From the NCBI RefSeq assembly GCF_026210795.1, contig NC_089445.1:2294001-2358000 (forward strand): a stretch of DNA of 64,000 bases, written 5' to 3'. Origin of the DNA: Rhizophagus irregularis (Eukaryota; Glomeromycota; Glomeromycetes; Glomerales; Glomeraceae). The position numbers and the translations under genes are program-made. Shown here in pieces: positions 48,604-61,500 of this stretch (position 1 is its first letter; the number at the start of each line of letters is the position of its first letter). The notes beneath the pieces are model-generated. The model was not told where the DNA came from and searched no databases. It saw nothing but the letters and a program-made list of their open reading frames with translations.

Positions 48604-50236
48604 ATGTGTAAAGGGATCTGTCAATCAGAGAAATCACTATTTATACCACAAAGTGGAAATAAAGTTGTTGATGATTTTATAAGATCCACACTAACAGATC
48701 GACAAAGGAAAATGGAATTTGTTCCTTATGATAGATTTAAAGATACAAAATTGATTGCAGAAGGTGGATTTAGTAAAATTTATAATACCACTTGGATTGA
48801 TGGTCCAATAAGTGATTGGGATGACAAAATAAAAATGTATAAACGCCTTGGTGAAACGATAGTCGTTCTTAAAGAACTTAACAACTCTAAAAATGCCACT
48901 CCTAAAGATTTAAATGAGGTACAGTAGATCATATCATGCTAGTTTGTTTATAAATCTTAATATTAAAATAATATTTTTTATTTTCAATAGCTCAATATAT
49001 TTCATAGCCTTATGAGCTTAAATAGCTTATTAAAAAAAGATGAAGACAAATATATTAATACTTATTATGGAATCACACAACATCCTGTTACTCAAAATTT
49101 TATGATAATTATGGAATATCATAAATTAGGAGATCTAACACATTATATAGCCAAAAACTTTTTTAATATTAGTTGGTATGACAAGTTAATTATATTATAT
49201 AACATTATATATGGACTTAAAAATATTCATGATGCAAATATTATTCATAAAGACTATCATAGTGGAAATATTTTTCTAGATAAAAATACTTATTCTGAAG
49301 ATATTTTTATAAAGAAAATAAAGAAAGATGAAAGTAATATTAAAGCAATAACAGGTGATTTAGGATTAAGTGCCATTGAACCATCAGATGATGATGAGGT
49401 ATATGGAATCATTCCTTTTGTTGCTCCAGAAATTTATCAAGGAGCGAAATATACTAGAGCGTCAGATATATATAGCTTTGGTATGGTTATGTGGGAATTA
49501 ATGACAGGTAGAAGACCATTTTGGGATAGAAGTCATGATGTATATCTTATAATTGAAATATGTGACGGTCGTCGTCCTCCGATTATCACAAACGCGCCTG
49601 AAGGTTATACTGAATTAATGAAAAAATGTTGGCATTCTGATCCAACTAAAAGACCGACGGCTAAAAGGTTATATCGTAAAATTCGTGCTATTTTAAGAAA
49701 GGAATGGAAATGTAGACATAATCCAACTAAAATAATAGAATCCCCAAATATTGGACCTATAACAAAAATTAATCCAAATGCTATCTATAAAAGTAGACCT
49801 TTGAGTACGATGGTAAGATCTGCAGAAAATACAATAAATATTAAAAAAATTGGTACTGATTATTTTCATAATAATATGTTATGATTTTATATTGTTGCTA
49901 ATAACTAATAATCTTGTATTTTTATTTTAAAAAAAAAAGATAAAAGAAAATTTGATGAATTTATTGAAAATAATGAAGAAAATGAGTATGGTAAAATAAA
50001 AATTTTATTTTGTAATAATTTCATCATATGATAATTATATGTTAATTTTGTATTGTTCTCTATTAGGTTATTTGACAAAAGAATTTCAATTTGATATTTA
50101 CATTAATAAAATTAATAATAATAATGGTAAGTAAATAGATATTGATTATCTAACAATAGCAATAATTTTCAACACAAATTTTTTATTCATAAATATAGAT
50201 TTTTATATTTCAAGAGAAATCAAATTTGATATTTAA
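48604..50236 (+). CDS. Kinase 2 of the array: chimeric kinase, 441 aa
   Basis: Exons 48604-48918, 48991-49852, 49940-49990, 50067-50126 and 50199-50236; 1326 nt in frame. The start is the ATG of MCKGICQSEK. The homologue of kinase 3's start is absent here (ataaataac instead of ataaatga), so the protein is shortened by about 24 residues. Kinase landmarks: EGGFSKIY at 53-60, Lys90, HKDYHSGN with Asp193, DLG at 228-230, FVAPE. Between the catalytic loop and DLG is an insert of about 14 residues shared with kinase 3. From about 49450 on, and in the tail exons, the sequence follows kinase 1 instead (DRSHD, IITNAPEGY, NPNAIYKSRPLST, DKRKFDEFIENNEE). It is best explained as an unequal-crossover hybrid of the neighbours. 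Activity is likely retained. Confidence 0.8.
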
Positions 50237-50737
50237 TTTTCAAAATTTGGGGGTATGTTTTAATATTTTTTAAAAAAAGGACTTTTGTTTACATTTAAAT
50301 TTATTAATAATAAAAAAAAAAAATTTACAGTACATAAAATCTAATTTAAAAGTCATTTCATTGCGTTGTGTAAAAAATATAAAAGGTTGGTCATTTTTTT
50401 GTCATTTGTCATTGCATGATTGTAGATCGACAACATTAAAAATCATTGTAATATTTGCCATTGTAAATCATTGTAAGGCCATCAGCAGATCAGTCGGAAG
50501 TAAACAAGGGAGATGATCTCAAAGATGACAATTCGTCATTGTTTAAATTGTATTTTAATTTAAGCATATATGCATAAACAAATCAATTTTTAATATACGC
50601 TAGTGATCATGAGCGGTATCTGCCGATTGTTAGTGTTGGAAAAAAAAAGTATGTACAGTATATATATTGTACTCAAATGGTACGCTCTTAAAATCTTAAA
50701 TTTGATTTCGCAGTGTCGAACGATAAATAAACTATAA
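50237..50737. promoter_or_regulatory. Spacer kinase 2-3 with promoter of kinase 3
   Basis: The second copy of the duplicated intergenic block. The TATA-like run AAAAAAAAGTATGTACAGTA followed by TATATATTG lies at 50641-50669, about 70-95 bases before the ATG. The block is part of the roughly 2.2 kb tandem unit. Confidence 0.6.
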
Positions 50738-52444
50738 ATGATATCTAATAATACTCAACCAACGAATAAGTCTAAGCCAAATTATAATCGAAGAAAGAAC
50801 AAAATATGTAATAAAGAGATTTGTCAATCAGAGAAATCACCATCTACACCACAAAGTGGAAATAAAATTGTTGATGATTTTATAAGATCCACACTAAAAG
50901 ATCGACAAAGGAAAATGGAATATGTTCCTTATGATAGATTCAAAGATACAAAATTGATTGCAGAAGGTGGATTTAGTAAAATTTATAATACCACTTGGAT
51001 TGATGGCCCAATAAGTGATTGGGATGACGAAATAAAAATATATAAACGCTTTGGTGAAACGATTATCGTTCTTAAAGAGCTTAACAACTCTAAAGACGTC
51101 ACTCCTAAAGATTTAAATGAGGTACAGTAGATCATATCATGCTAGTTTGTCTATAAATCTTAATATTAAAATAATATTTTTTATTTTCAATAGCTCAATA
51201 TATTTCATAGCCTTATGAGCTTAAATAGCTTATTAAAAAAAGATGAAGACAAATATATTAATACTTATTATGGAATCACACAACATCCTATTACTCAAAA
51301 TTTTATGATAATTATGGAATATCATAAATTAGGAGATCTAACACATTATATAGCTAGAAATTTTTTTGATATTAACTGGTACAATAAATTAAATATATTA
51401 CGAAATATTATATATGGACTTAAAAATATTCATGATGCAAATATTATTCATAAAGATTATCATAGTGGAAATATTTTTTTAGATAAAAGTACTTATCATG
51501 GAAATATTTTTATAAAGAAAGATGATCATTGTACAAGTAATATTAAAGCGATAACGGGTGATTTAGGATTAAGTGCCATTGAACAATCGGATAATGATGA
51601 TGATGAGATATATGGAATCATTCCTTTTGTTGCTCCAGAGATTTTTCAAGGACAAAAATATACTAAAGCTTCAGATATATATAGTTTTGGTATGATTATG
51701 TGGGAATTAATGACAGGTAGAAGACCATTTTGGAATCAAAATCATGATATACACCTTATCATTGAAATATGTGATGGTCTTCGTCCCCCAACTGTTACAG
51801 ATGTACCTAAAGGTTATACTGAATTAATGAAAAAATGTTGGAATTCTGATCCAGAGAAACGACCAAAGGCTGACGAAATGTCCGATGAAATTGAAACTAT
51901 TGGGAGTAATGAATCTAAGAGAAATGATTCAACTAAAATTATAAAATCATCTGATATTGGACCTAAAACAACAAATAATCCAGATGAAGTCTATGAAAGT
52001 AGATATTTAAGTACAATTATAAAATCTGTAGACACTACAAGAAGCTCAAGAACTGTCTTAAATAGTAAGTAAAATGATATAATGCATTATTTTATGTTTT
52101 ATATAAATAATCTTGCTTATATATATCTATATTTTTTTTTAAAAAAAAAGAAAAAAGAAAGTTTGATGATAACCTTTCAGAAGGTAATTAACAAGAACCG
52201 TATAATAAAAAAAAATCGGAATATTGAGTTATTACCGATCCTTATAATTAATTATTAAAATAATATTATAGATAAGATTGCAAAAAGAATTAAAATATTT
52301 GAACATGAATATGATGGTAAATATCTATCTTTTGAGAATACATTTGTTTTATTTTAAATAAATAATTTAATAAAATCTATATTTTTTTCTTTAGGATATA
52401 TCACAATGGAGATCGAATTTGATATTGACATTAATATTAATTAG
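50738..52444 (+). CDS. Kinase 3 of the array: tyrosine-kinase-like protein kinase, 460 aa
   Basis: Exons 50738-51121, 51194-52064, 52151-52183, 52272-52316 and 52395-52444; 1383 nt in frame. The N-terminus MISNNTQPTNKSKPNYNRR is basic and has only two Cys; the zinc-ribbon pairs of kinase 1 are gone. SGNKIVDDFIRST leads into the kinase domain: EGGFSKIY near 76-83, Lys113 in IVLK, HKDYHSGN with Asp216, DLG at 251-253, FVAPEIFQG. The insert before DLG (KSTYHGNIFIKKDDHCTSN) is shared only with kinase 2. The C-lobe after RRPFW is diverged (NQNHD, TVTDVPKGY, KADEMSDEIE), and the signature reads DEVYESRYLST. Intron 1 differs from that of kinase 2 at a single base, so their 5' halves separated recently. 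Tail exons are KKRKFDDNLSE, DKIAKRIKIFEHEYD and GYITMEIEFDI. Confidence 0.82.
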
Positions 52445-53698
52445 AATTTAATTTAAAAATGTTACCTTTATGTGCCGAAGAATTTAAAGATTCTACCTTG
52501 GCCAAATAGGTAATAGCGAATAAGGAGTGTTAATATTCAGAGTTAAATTAATGATGAAGACGAAAAAATATGTTGGCTTAGTAAACGAAAACAATGAGAA
52601 CATCGTTTAAACGATGTAATATTCCGATACTATCAAAAAGCTTGAAGAAAAAGCTTGAAGAGTAAAAAAAAGCTCCAAAATTCAAGAATCATAATAATTT
52701 AACGAATGCAGATCTAATACTGAAAGAAGCCAGATTTCTTATCTTATTATATGTAATATTAGTACATGTTATCGTTGTGAAAAATCATAACAAATGAAAA
52801 TAAAAAATTCAGCCCGATCGAGAAAAAGTAGGGTCGTAGGGCTGAAACTAAATAATTTATTTGTTAATGATATAAATTGGATAGCAATAGACGTGGCGTG
52901 CATTAAATTGTATGTGCGCTTATTGTTATTTACTTTTGCATATTAGTGCGCATATGATTGTACAAAGGTATTTTACATTTACAAATTTTATATTATCGAT
53001 TTCTGGTTTAATTATTATTTAATTTAATCATTTTTAGAAATCATTACAAAGCGATATGTTTGTTTAATGACGATCTCTTTCAAAAAAATGATTAGCATGC
53101 ATACATGCATAAAACAATGGTAAAATAAATGATTACAAATCGTAAACAAATTAGCGTGTCCGAATTGTTATTTAGGGGTAATTTGAAAATAAAATAGGTC
53201 CAAAAATAGAAAAATTTCTGTAAGGACAGTAAACTTTTTAATTATATAATTATGTAATAATTTGAATGAATAGACAATATTGGTTTAGTACACATCAGAA
53301 AGAGCTTTGTTTAGAATCATTAAAAATTATTAAAACTTGATTAACACGATTTTTAAATTATATCTAATGTGAATTTAATATTTTTAGCTATTTTGTGACC
53401 CAATTTACTTTGTAAAAATAGCCCAAGTTCTATATTTTGTAAATACAAAAAATTTTTTTTTTTTTTCATGAGATTGAAGAAATGTGGGGTAACATTATTA
53501 ATGCCATCCAATTCATTAAATCATTGTTACCGGATCTAAATTAGATTTTCGAACCATGATTTTAGAGTTTGTCTATTTATAGAAAGTTTATGTATTAAAA
53601 CATCATCATAATTAACTCACTTGAACATAGGAAAAAAGTATATATAATTTATAAAGACTAACCTTCATTTTTTTAAAAAAATAAATAAATATTACAAA
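52445..53698. other. Spacer kinase 3-4 with promoter of kinase 4
   Basis: No gene is supported. AAGCTTGAAGAAAAAGCTTG at about 52639 is a short direct repeat. AAAAAAGTATATATAATT at 53632-53649, about 50-67 bases before the ATG of kinase 4, is the shared TATA-like promoter. TTTTTTTAAAAAAATAAATA follows. Confidence 0.5.
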
Positions 53699-55459
53699 AT
53701 GGAAACCTTACCAGCAGAAAATGTTACGTTTATACTGCCTTTTAGTAATGAACTTCACACATGTAATAATAAAGTTATTGACGAATTTATAAAATATACA
53801 CATTCAAATATGAACGGTAAAATGGAATTTGTTCCCTATGACAAATTTAAAGATATAAAATTCATTACCGAAGGAGGATTTAGTAAAATTTATAAAGCTA
53901 TTTGGGTTGACGGACCACGCGATTGGAGTGCTCCACCACCTTATCGTAGTGGTAAGATGACAGTCGCACTTAAGGAGCTTAGTAATTCTAGTAACATCAA
54001 TTCTAAAGAACTAAATGAGGTGCGTATTTATTATCTTGTATTACAAGTCTTAATTTAAGATAAATTAATATTTAATACCTCATTTGTTTAGCTAATGATA
54101 TTTTATAATTATGCTACAAATAATAAAAATAAAAAAGGCTACACATATCACGATCACTTTCATTATATTAATAAATATTTTGGAATTACTCAAAATCCTA
54201 TTACCCAAAATTTTATGATAATTACAAAATATTATGAATCGGGAGACCTAAGGAATCATATAACTAATGATTTTTATAATATTAGTTGGTTTAGAAAGTT
54301 AATTAAATTACAATACATTTTAAACGGGCTTAAAAATATGCATGAAGCAAATATTATTCATCGAGATTATCATAGTGGAAACATCTTGGTGGCAACAGGT
54401 GAAACTCCGATAACAAGCGATTTAGGAATAAGTAAATCTGCGACTGAACCATTAAATGATGATGAAGAAGAAATTTATGGCATTATTCCTTATGTTGCTC
54501 CAGAGATTTTTCAAGGACGAAAATATACTAAAGCATCAGATATTTATAGTTTTGGTATGATTATGTGGGAATTAATGACGGGTAGAAGACCTTTTTGGGA
54601 TAAAGTTCATGATTCAGAACTTATTATTGAAATTTGTTATGGTCTTCGTCCTCCAATTATTACAAATGCGCCCGAAGGCTATACTGAATTAATGAAAGAA
54701 TGCTGGCATTCCGAACCAGATAAAAGACCAACGGCCAATAATTTACTATCAAAGGTTAAAATTATGTTTGATAATGAAATTAAAAATATTCTTTATTGTA
54801 AAAATCCAACTAAAATCATAGAATCACCAGATATTGGACCTGTCACAACTAATAATCCGGGTGCTATCTATAAAAGTAGACCTTTAAGTGAAATGATAAA
54901 ATCTGCAGCATCTACAATAAATTTAAAAAGTCTAAATATCACTTTAGAAATTGGTAACATATCTTTTTTTTTTTTATGATAATCGGTATCAATTATATGG
55001 TTTATTACAGTATTACTAATAAGGTCTTTTTTTTTTTAAGACAAAAGTTTTTTTAAAATAAAAGACAAAAGAAAGTTCGGTGATTTAACCGAAGATTATG
55101 ATGAGAATGGTACATTTTTTTCTAAGATAATTAATTTCATAATCTATATAATTAATTATTTTGTTATATTTGTTAAAATAACATAATAGATAAAATCATT
55201 AAAAAAGCTAAATTTTTTGAAAATAATGGTAAATCTTTTATTTTATTATAAAATTAATATGCTGTATGATATTTAATTTAAATTCATGTTTTTTACTAGG
55301 TTATTCAACTATTGAACTGGTATTCGATATTGATAATAATAATCGTAAGTAAATAATAATCATAATAATCATAATAATCTTTACGATTAATAACGATCTT
55401 TTTAATCAATTTAACACTTAATTTATTAATAATATATAGATTGTATTACAGTATTTTAA
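53699..55459 (+). CDS. Kinase 4 of the array: tyrosine-kinase-like protein kinase, 443 aa
   Basis: Exons 53699-54019, 54092-54953, 55065-55109, 55190-55228, 55300-55344 and 55440-55459; 1332 nt in frame. The N-terminus is short, with one Cys before NKVIDEFIKYTH. Kinase landmarks: EGGFSKIY (58-65), Lys92 in VALK, canonical HRDYHSGN with Asp199, DLG at 217-219, YVAPEIFQG, and NPGAIYKSRPLSEMIKSA. GPRDWSAPPPYRSGK between the glycine loop and Lys92 is shared only with kinase 5. The first intron starts with the less usual GTGCGT. The last exon is tiny (HCITVF); if its donor were not used, the frame would read AATCGTAAGTAA and end as RK, so either terminus is possible. Catalytic residues are intact. 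Confidence 0.82.
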
Positions 55460-56930
55460 TATTTTTAAAATGGTTTATATATATATATGTATGTATAAAT
55501 TGTATATAAAATAAAAGTAAATATTTAATTTTAATATAATTTAAACAAAAATAAAAAATTTTAAAAAAATTTTTTAAATTATCACAAATTAGACGTCACG
55601 AAATTTTTGTAAAATTCTAATTCGTTATTGTCAGTATTAACGTAAAATGACTCTCGTTATGGAAAATTATATGTTGTATCTGTAATATGTAAAAAGAAAT
55701 TGTACAATATAAAACCCTTTATTAAATTAAATACATATGATCAGTATATTATGTAAATCTTGAGTATATAAATTACTGAATTCGAATACATAATGGAATG
55801 TTTATACTATAAAAAGATTATTTGTCATTGATACCATCGGAAAATAATTGTCATTTGACTTGTCGGACAAGCGCACGTCCTCTTTTAAGCACATCAAAGT
55901 TTAAATATAATAGGAATAGTTCTTCACAATAAAAATATATATAGTAAAATAAATCATTGAAAAATTTAAATGAAATATCGTTTTTGGAATTTGTTGTGTT
56001 TTATAATTTATTAATATGACAATATGTAATTTTTTTCCGGATTATTTTGACAAGTAGAGCTCACCTTAATATTTTATATGTATATATCATAATAATTTTG
56101 ATTTGCCTAGTCATGTGACTACCTTTGTTATTGCTTCCATAAATGTAAGCATTATAAAAAAAAATTAGTCGTAACACATTGAATATTTACGGAGTCATAA
56201 ACAAAAAATTACGGAGATATAATTAAAATACAATGAAATATCTCAGATTGGAATTTTTTATACAAAATTAAATATAATAAAGTACTAACTTAAAATGATA
56301 ATTCTTTATGGTGAATTAATAATTAAAAAAAATTCGGTATAAGCATTCCCATTTCTTTACTATGAGATAAACCTGTTTGATATACTGGTTATGCACATAG
56401 GACTGATAGGGAGTGCATATTACTGTAATACTTACTCAAAGTGATGATAGGCACATATAGTTTATCCCTTTATTGGGTTAATTACAATACAATGATTAAA
56501 AAATAGAACTTTCCCGCGAACATTATTATGAAATTCTTAAGAATTCGGAATTCTTTTTTTCTGAACATCAGTTTTATAAACAATAAAATTCTGAAATAGA
56601 TATTCAATCAAACCAAAAAAATTGGAAATAATTGTCATTTAATTTGTTGAACAAAATGAAAAAGAATGAAAGCAGATCTCTTTTTATGTAGTATACTGCT
56701 TAATTGAGCGACATGTTCTTTGTAAACTAAATTTTAGAATATTCTTTTAATCTAACATTTGGATCGATTTCACTTTATGATACAAATCCTGTGTAACTTT
56801 ATTATGGAATATTTTTAAGTATCCTAAACGAATTCTATAGCAATTGTTAAAAAAGTATATATACATGAGAATATCCAGATAAAATTATAAAATTTCCTCC
56901 CAAAAAAAATAATTAATATATTTAAACAAA
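55460..56930. other. Spacer kinase 4-5 with promoter of kinase 5
   Basis: It is not similar to the other array spacers. AAAAAAGTATATATACATG at 56849-56867, about 65-82 bases before the ATG, is the shared TATA-like block. No gene or RNA was found. Confidence 0.5.
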
Positions 56931-58573
56931 ATGTCCGATTTTATAATTCCAAATAATATAACTTTACCAACATTTATGAATTTCGATTTTCAAAGATGCG
57001 GACATAAAGTTATTGATGAATTTATAAGTTACACACATTCAAAAAAATATGGTAAAATGGAATTTGTTCCCTATAACAAATTTAAAGATATAACATTCAT
57101 TCATGAAGGAGGATTTAGTAAAATTTATAAAGCTACTTGGAATGAAGGCCCACGTGATTGGCGTGCTCCTTCACCTTATCGTAGTGGTAAAATGACTGTC
57201 GCTCTTAAAGAGCTTAATGATTCTTATAACATTAACTCTGGAGAATTAGAAGAGGTAAAGTATTTATAATAAAATTTAAACAATATAATAATAATAAATC
57301 ATGAATAATTTATATATTTTATATATTTAAAATATTTAATTTTTTTTTTTTAGCTATATAATTATTCTATAAAAAGTATAAGTGAAGCAGGTTACGCATA
57401 TTATGATCACTTTAATTACATTAGTAAATATTTTGGTTTTACTCAGAATCCTATTACTAATAATTTTATGATAATTACAAAATATTATGAATCTGGAGAT
57501 TTAAGAAATCATATAAATAATGATTTTTATAATATTACTTGGTTTGATAAGTTAGTTAAATTGCGTTTTATTATAGGTGGACTTAAAAATATACATGATA
57601 TAAATATTATTCATCGAGATTATCATAGTGGAAATATCTTTTTAGCAGCACAAGAGACTCCAATAACTGGTGATCTAGGATTAAATAAATCTGCATTATG
57701 TTCTAGCGAAAATGAAATTTATGGCGTTGTTCCTTATGTTGCTCCAGAGATTTTTCAAGGACAAAATTATGTTAAAGCATCAGATATTTATAGTTTTGGT
57801 ATGATTATGTGGGAATTAATGACTGGTAGAAGACCTTTTTGGGATAAAGTTCATGATACAAACCTTATTGTTGAAATTTGCGATGGTCTTCGTCCTCCAA
57901 TTGTTACAAATGCACCTGATGGTTATATTGAATTAATGAATGAATGTTGGCATTTTGATCCAGTTAAAAGACCAACAGCTAGTAATTTACTATCAAAGGT
58001 TAAAACTATGTTGGAAAATGAAATTAATCGTAAAAATCCAACTAAAATCATAGAATCATCAGATATTGGACCTGTCATAACTAATAATCCGGGTGCTATC
58101 TATAAAAGTAGACCTTTAAGCGAAATGATAAAGTCTGCAATTTATATAATAAATTTAAGAAGTCTAACTATCATTTCAAAAATTGGTAACTTTCTCATTT
58201 TTTTATGATAATTTGTGTGAAATCATAAGAATTATTAACATTATTACTAATAATCTTATAATTTTTTTCTTTTTTTTTTAAAAAAAAAAAGACAAAAGAA
58301 AGTTTGATGATTTAATTAAAGATAATTATGAGAATGGTATTTTTTTTTTATTTTGCAATAATTAATTTAATTCATAATTTACATAATTAATGATTTTTTT
58401 TTTTTTTGAAAATCATATCAGATAATTCTAAAAAAATCAAATCGTGTGAAAGTGAAAATAATGGTAAATATCTTTTTTTTATTTTATTTTTCATTTTTAT
58501 ACTTTATAATTAAAATTTATGATCTTTAGATTATTTAATGGAGCTTGATATTGGAATTGAAACAAATACTAGC
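56931..58573 (+). CDS. Kinase 5 of the array: tyrosine-kinase-like protein kinase, 428 aa
   Basis: Exons 56931-57254, 57354-58185, 58292-58336, 58422-58463 and 58530-58573; 1287 nt in frame. After a short N-terminus with one Cys comes HKVIDEFISYTHS, then EGGFSKIY (59-66), Lys93 in VALK, HRDYHSGN with Asp197, DLG at 215-217, YVAPEIFQG, RRPFWDKVHD and NPGAIYKSRPLSEMIKSA. It is closest to kinase 4 over the whole domain. The tail exons are DKRKFDDLIKDNYEN, DNSKKIKSCESENN and DYLMELDIGIENKY, then TAG. A relic of the next tail exon survives downstream (YYITKEICNFF at about 58666-58700) but is now out of phase, so the tail is shortened by a one-base change in exon 5. Kinase activity should be unaffected. 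Confidence 0.82.
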
Positions 58574-61500
58574 ATATCAAATAATAATTGTAAGTAAACG
58601 AATAATGTTTATTGTTAATAGTGTATTACTTGTATCAAAGCTAACATTGCATTTATATTACTTAGATTACATTACTAAAGAAATATGTAATTTCTTTTAG
58701 TTTGGAATAGTTGAATTTAATTACGATTGGTTCCGTATTTAATTATGTTATTAATTTGGCCCGACTATAAAGATTGATAGAATATTAGAGTATGGTACTC
58801 GAACATTTCGGAATGCTAAAATAGAATGAACTTCTTCATACAGTATATAATTTGTTTATAAATAATTTGTTTATAAAATATAATTCGTTTATAACATATA
58901 TATTTTTTCATAAAATATTACTTTATATGGTTTGGTTACTTTATTTAAATTAACAAAAAAAAGAAATGTCAAATAAAATAATCAATTATGTGCATGCACA
59001 GGTTATAATAAAAAGGAATATGATCGAAAAATAGTTGAATGCCAATTATGATATATAGCTGAACACTGTTTGTGTGCTTCTTGAGCAGGGGATATATATA
59101 AAGATATCATCTGTTGAATTACACAACTAGAAATTTGATGAGGGCATCGGCATATTTTATAATAGTTAGTAAACATCCTATCGTATATCCCCACGATGTT
59201 GTAAACAATTGGGAACTGAATATATTTTGTGAAATGATTAGGTGATATAATTTAATAATGAATGTTGACAACGACAAATCTATAATATATATGATCGCAG
59301 CAGGAGAATACTTTTGCATTATCTTTTCTCTCAATCACGAATAACATTATTTGGATGGTGTTCATGTTTTAGAACAAACCATTCTTATTGAACCTACTAT
59401 TAAGCTCACTCATTATCAATAAACACCCAAAGATATTACGAAAAAATTGAGGGGAAATTCTTCGACCATGTATAACATTTGGAATCCCTTTGAGATAGCT
59501 TTTCTTCCAAATATGGATACCCAGAGATTCTAAATATTAGTAACAATTCCAACTATTTTTTTTTTCGTTTCTATTTTTTTTACTCTTTTAGATCTTTAGT
59601 TCTTAGGCGGAGGACTTGGAAAGAACAGTGCTTCTCCTGACTTCCACTTTATTGTTTAAATAGATGTGGGAATCGAAAAAATTAAAAAATAGTTAATAAA
59701 TAAAAGAAATGAAAAACTTTTACTCAGCTATGTTCTAAATTGAAGTGTTTTATGTAAAATAAAGGAGACAGATATACTTGAAAGATTTTTCACAAAAATT
59801 TTGTCTTTATTAGGTAAAAAAAAATGATATTTTGTTTAATTTTTAATCATCCTTTTTATTCTATTTTATCTTTTTCGTTGTTTCAGAGGAAATCTTAATA
59901 GAAATTCGACATGCTATTTATTTAGATGCTCTATAAAAAATTCAATACGATCACAAATGACAATACAACAATATGCTATCTATGGTGAGATTTGTCGAGT
60001 AATCAATAAAGTAATGCGTTTTTACCACGAGAAAAAAAAAGACCCGTTGCATAGAAGATCGGCTTTGCTAAACTTAATCAGGGAAATTTTAAATCATCAC
60101 GTGATTTATGATGAGGCTTCGATTCAGAAAGTTCCTGTTCCAAGACAGCAATATAAGATATTGGTATAGATAGTTAGTGATTTTAGCGTACACATAATGG
60201 ATTATTCAATAATTTAATAAATAATTCGGTATTGCAATATAAAAATTTTCTTTTTATATTGTACAAACGGACCAAAACCGACGTGGAGATAAATAGTCCT
60301 ATCGTGTCAAACACGCCAGCCCATAGCTCCTGAATGAAATGTGTATAGAAAAATTATTAACTTTTATTTACATGTGATTCTTTGGATCGTTCATTGTTTA
60401 CAGATGCTACCGTTGTCTCCTCAGAAAGTTCTATCCAATTTCTTTCTCTCTGCTATCACCTTCACCACATCATCAATATACCGATGCACAATTTGAGCAA
60501 TGCAGTTAGACATGTTGCTACTATTGAACAAACGAAAATGGTTGAAGTACATATATTGAGTAGCATCTTTGCAAAAAAACACGTACCATTATGTTTTCCC
60601 AAGTATGGGAATCGAACGTTCTTTAGGCGGTGATGTCAAATGAAAGCAATTTGATAGGGTTATCAGAGACATGATCGAGAATATTATTTAAGGGAGTGAC
60701 TACTTCGCATGGAACAGGATTGGATCTGACTTCAGGCGAAATTTCCTAATGATATGTGCAATTGTAGTTACATTCCGAAAAATGCCCTTAAGGTATTTAT
60801 TTTTTCAAAGTATTTATTTTATTAGTGCGTTAGCTATATTTCTTTGGAACCTTCTCGTTGTTAGCAACAATTTTCATAATGCGCTTCGCGTTTGATAAAA
60901 TACCTGAAGGGTATCCCGGGGGTGTGTGTTAGTAATTCGCGGGTGAGTTTTCAAAAAGTATATAGTATATTCATGCTTGACACATATCGTGTATATTTGT
61001 AAAACGCTTGAATTAGTTCTTTAATTATGATGTTCTATTTATAGTAATTATGCCGTCTAAAATAGGACATTTTAGCTATATTGAATTTACAATAAGAAGG
61101 ATTTCTTGATGAAACTTGAATTAAAAAAAATAGTTCTTAATTGTAATAATTTGAAGAGTGAGATTTATTTGTTCCGCAAAAATTTCTAATAGCTCTCGTG
61201 TAAAATTATTACCGTATATTGCGGCCGGGTATGAGTAGGGATACTATACATGAGGGGTACTATGAACGTATACGGTATAAAGTATAAATCCGGTTTAAGA
61301 TGCAATTTATTCAAATTCATACTTGACATTATTAAACTTGTTGTTTCGAGCTTATTCATAAAAAAAACATGACTGCATACTAATTACCATATATTTGATT
61401 GACCGTATGTTTTATTTTGTGAAACCTAATAAATTTATATGGTTATATCGAGCCAAAAATTTCATTTTACAAAATTATATACATATTATTTATTATTTAG

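Noticed and set aside
59003-59334. Two overlapping minus-strand frames of 63 and 71 codons
   Set aside because: No domain, no splice context and AT-driven composition.
60240-60330. Possible tRNA near a GC-richer patch
   Set aside because: No acceptor stem pairing and no TTCGA-type T-loop on either strand.
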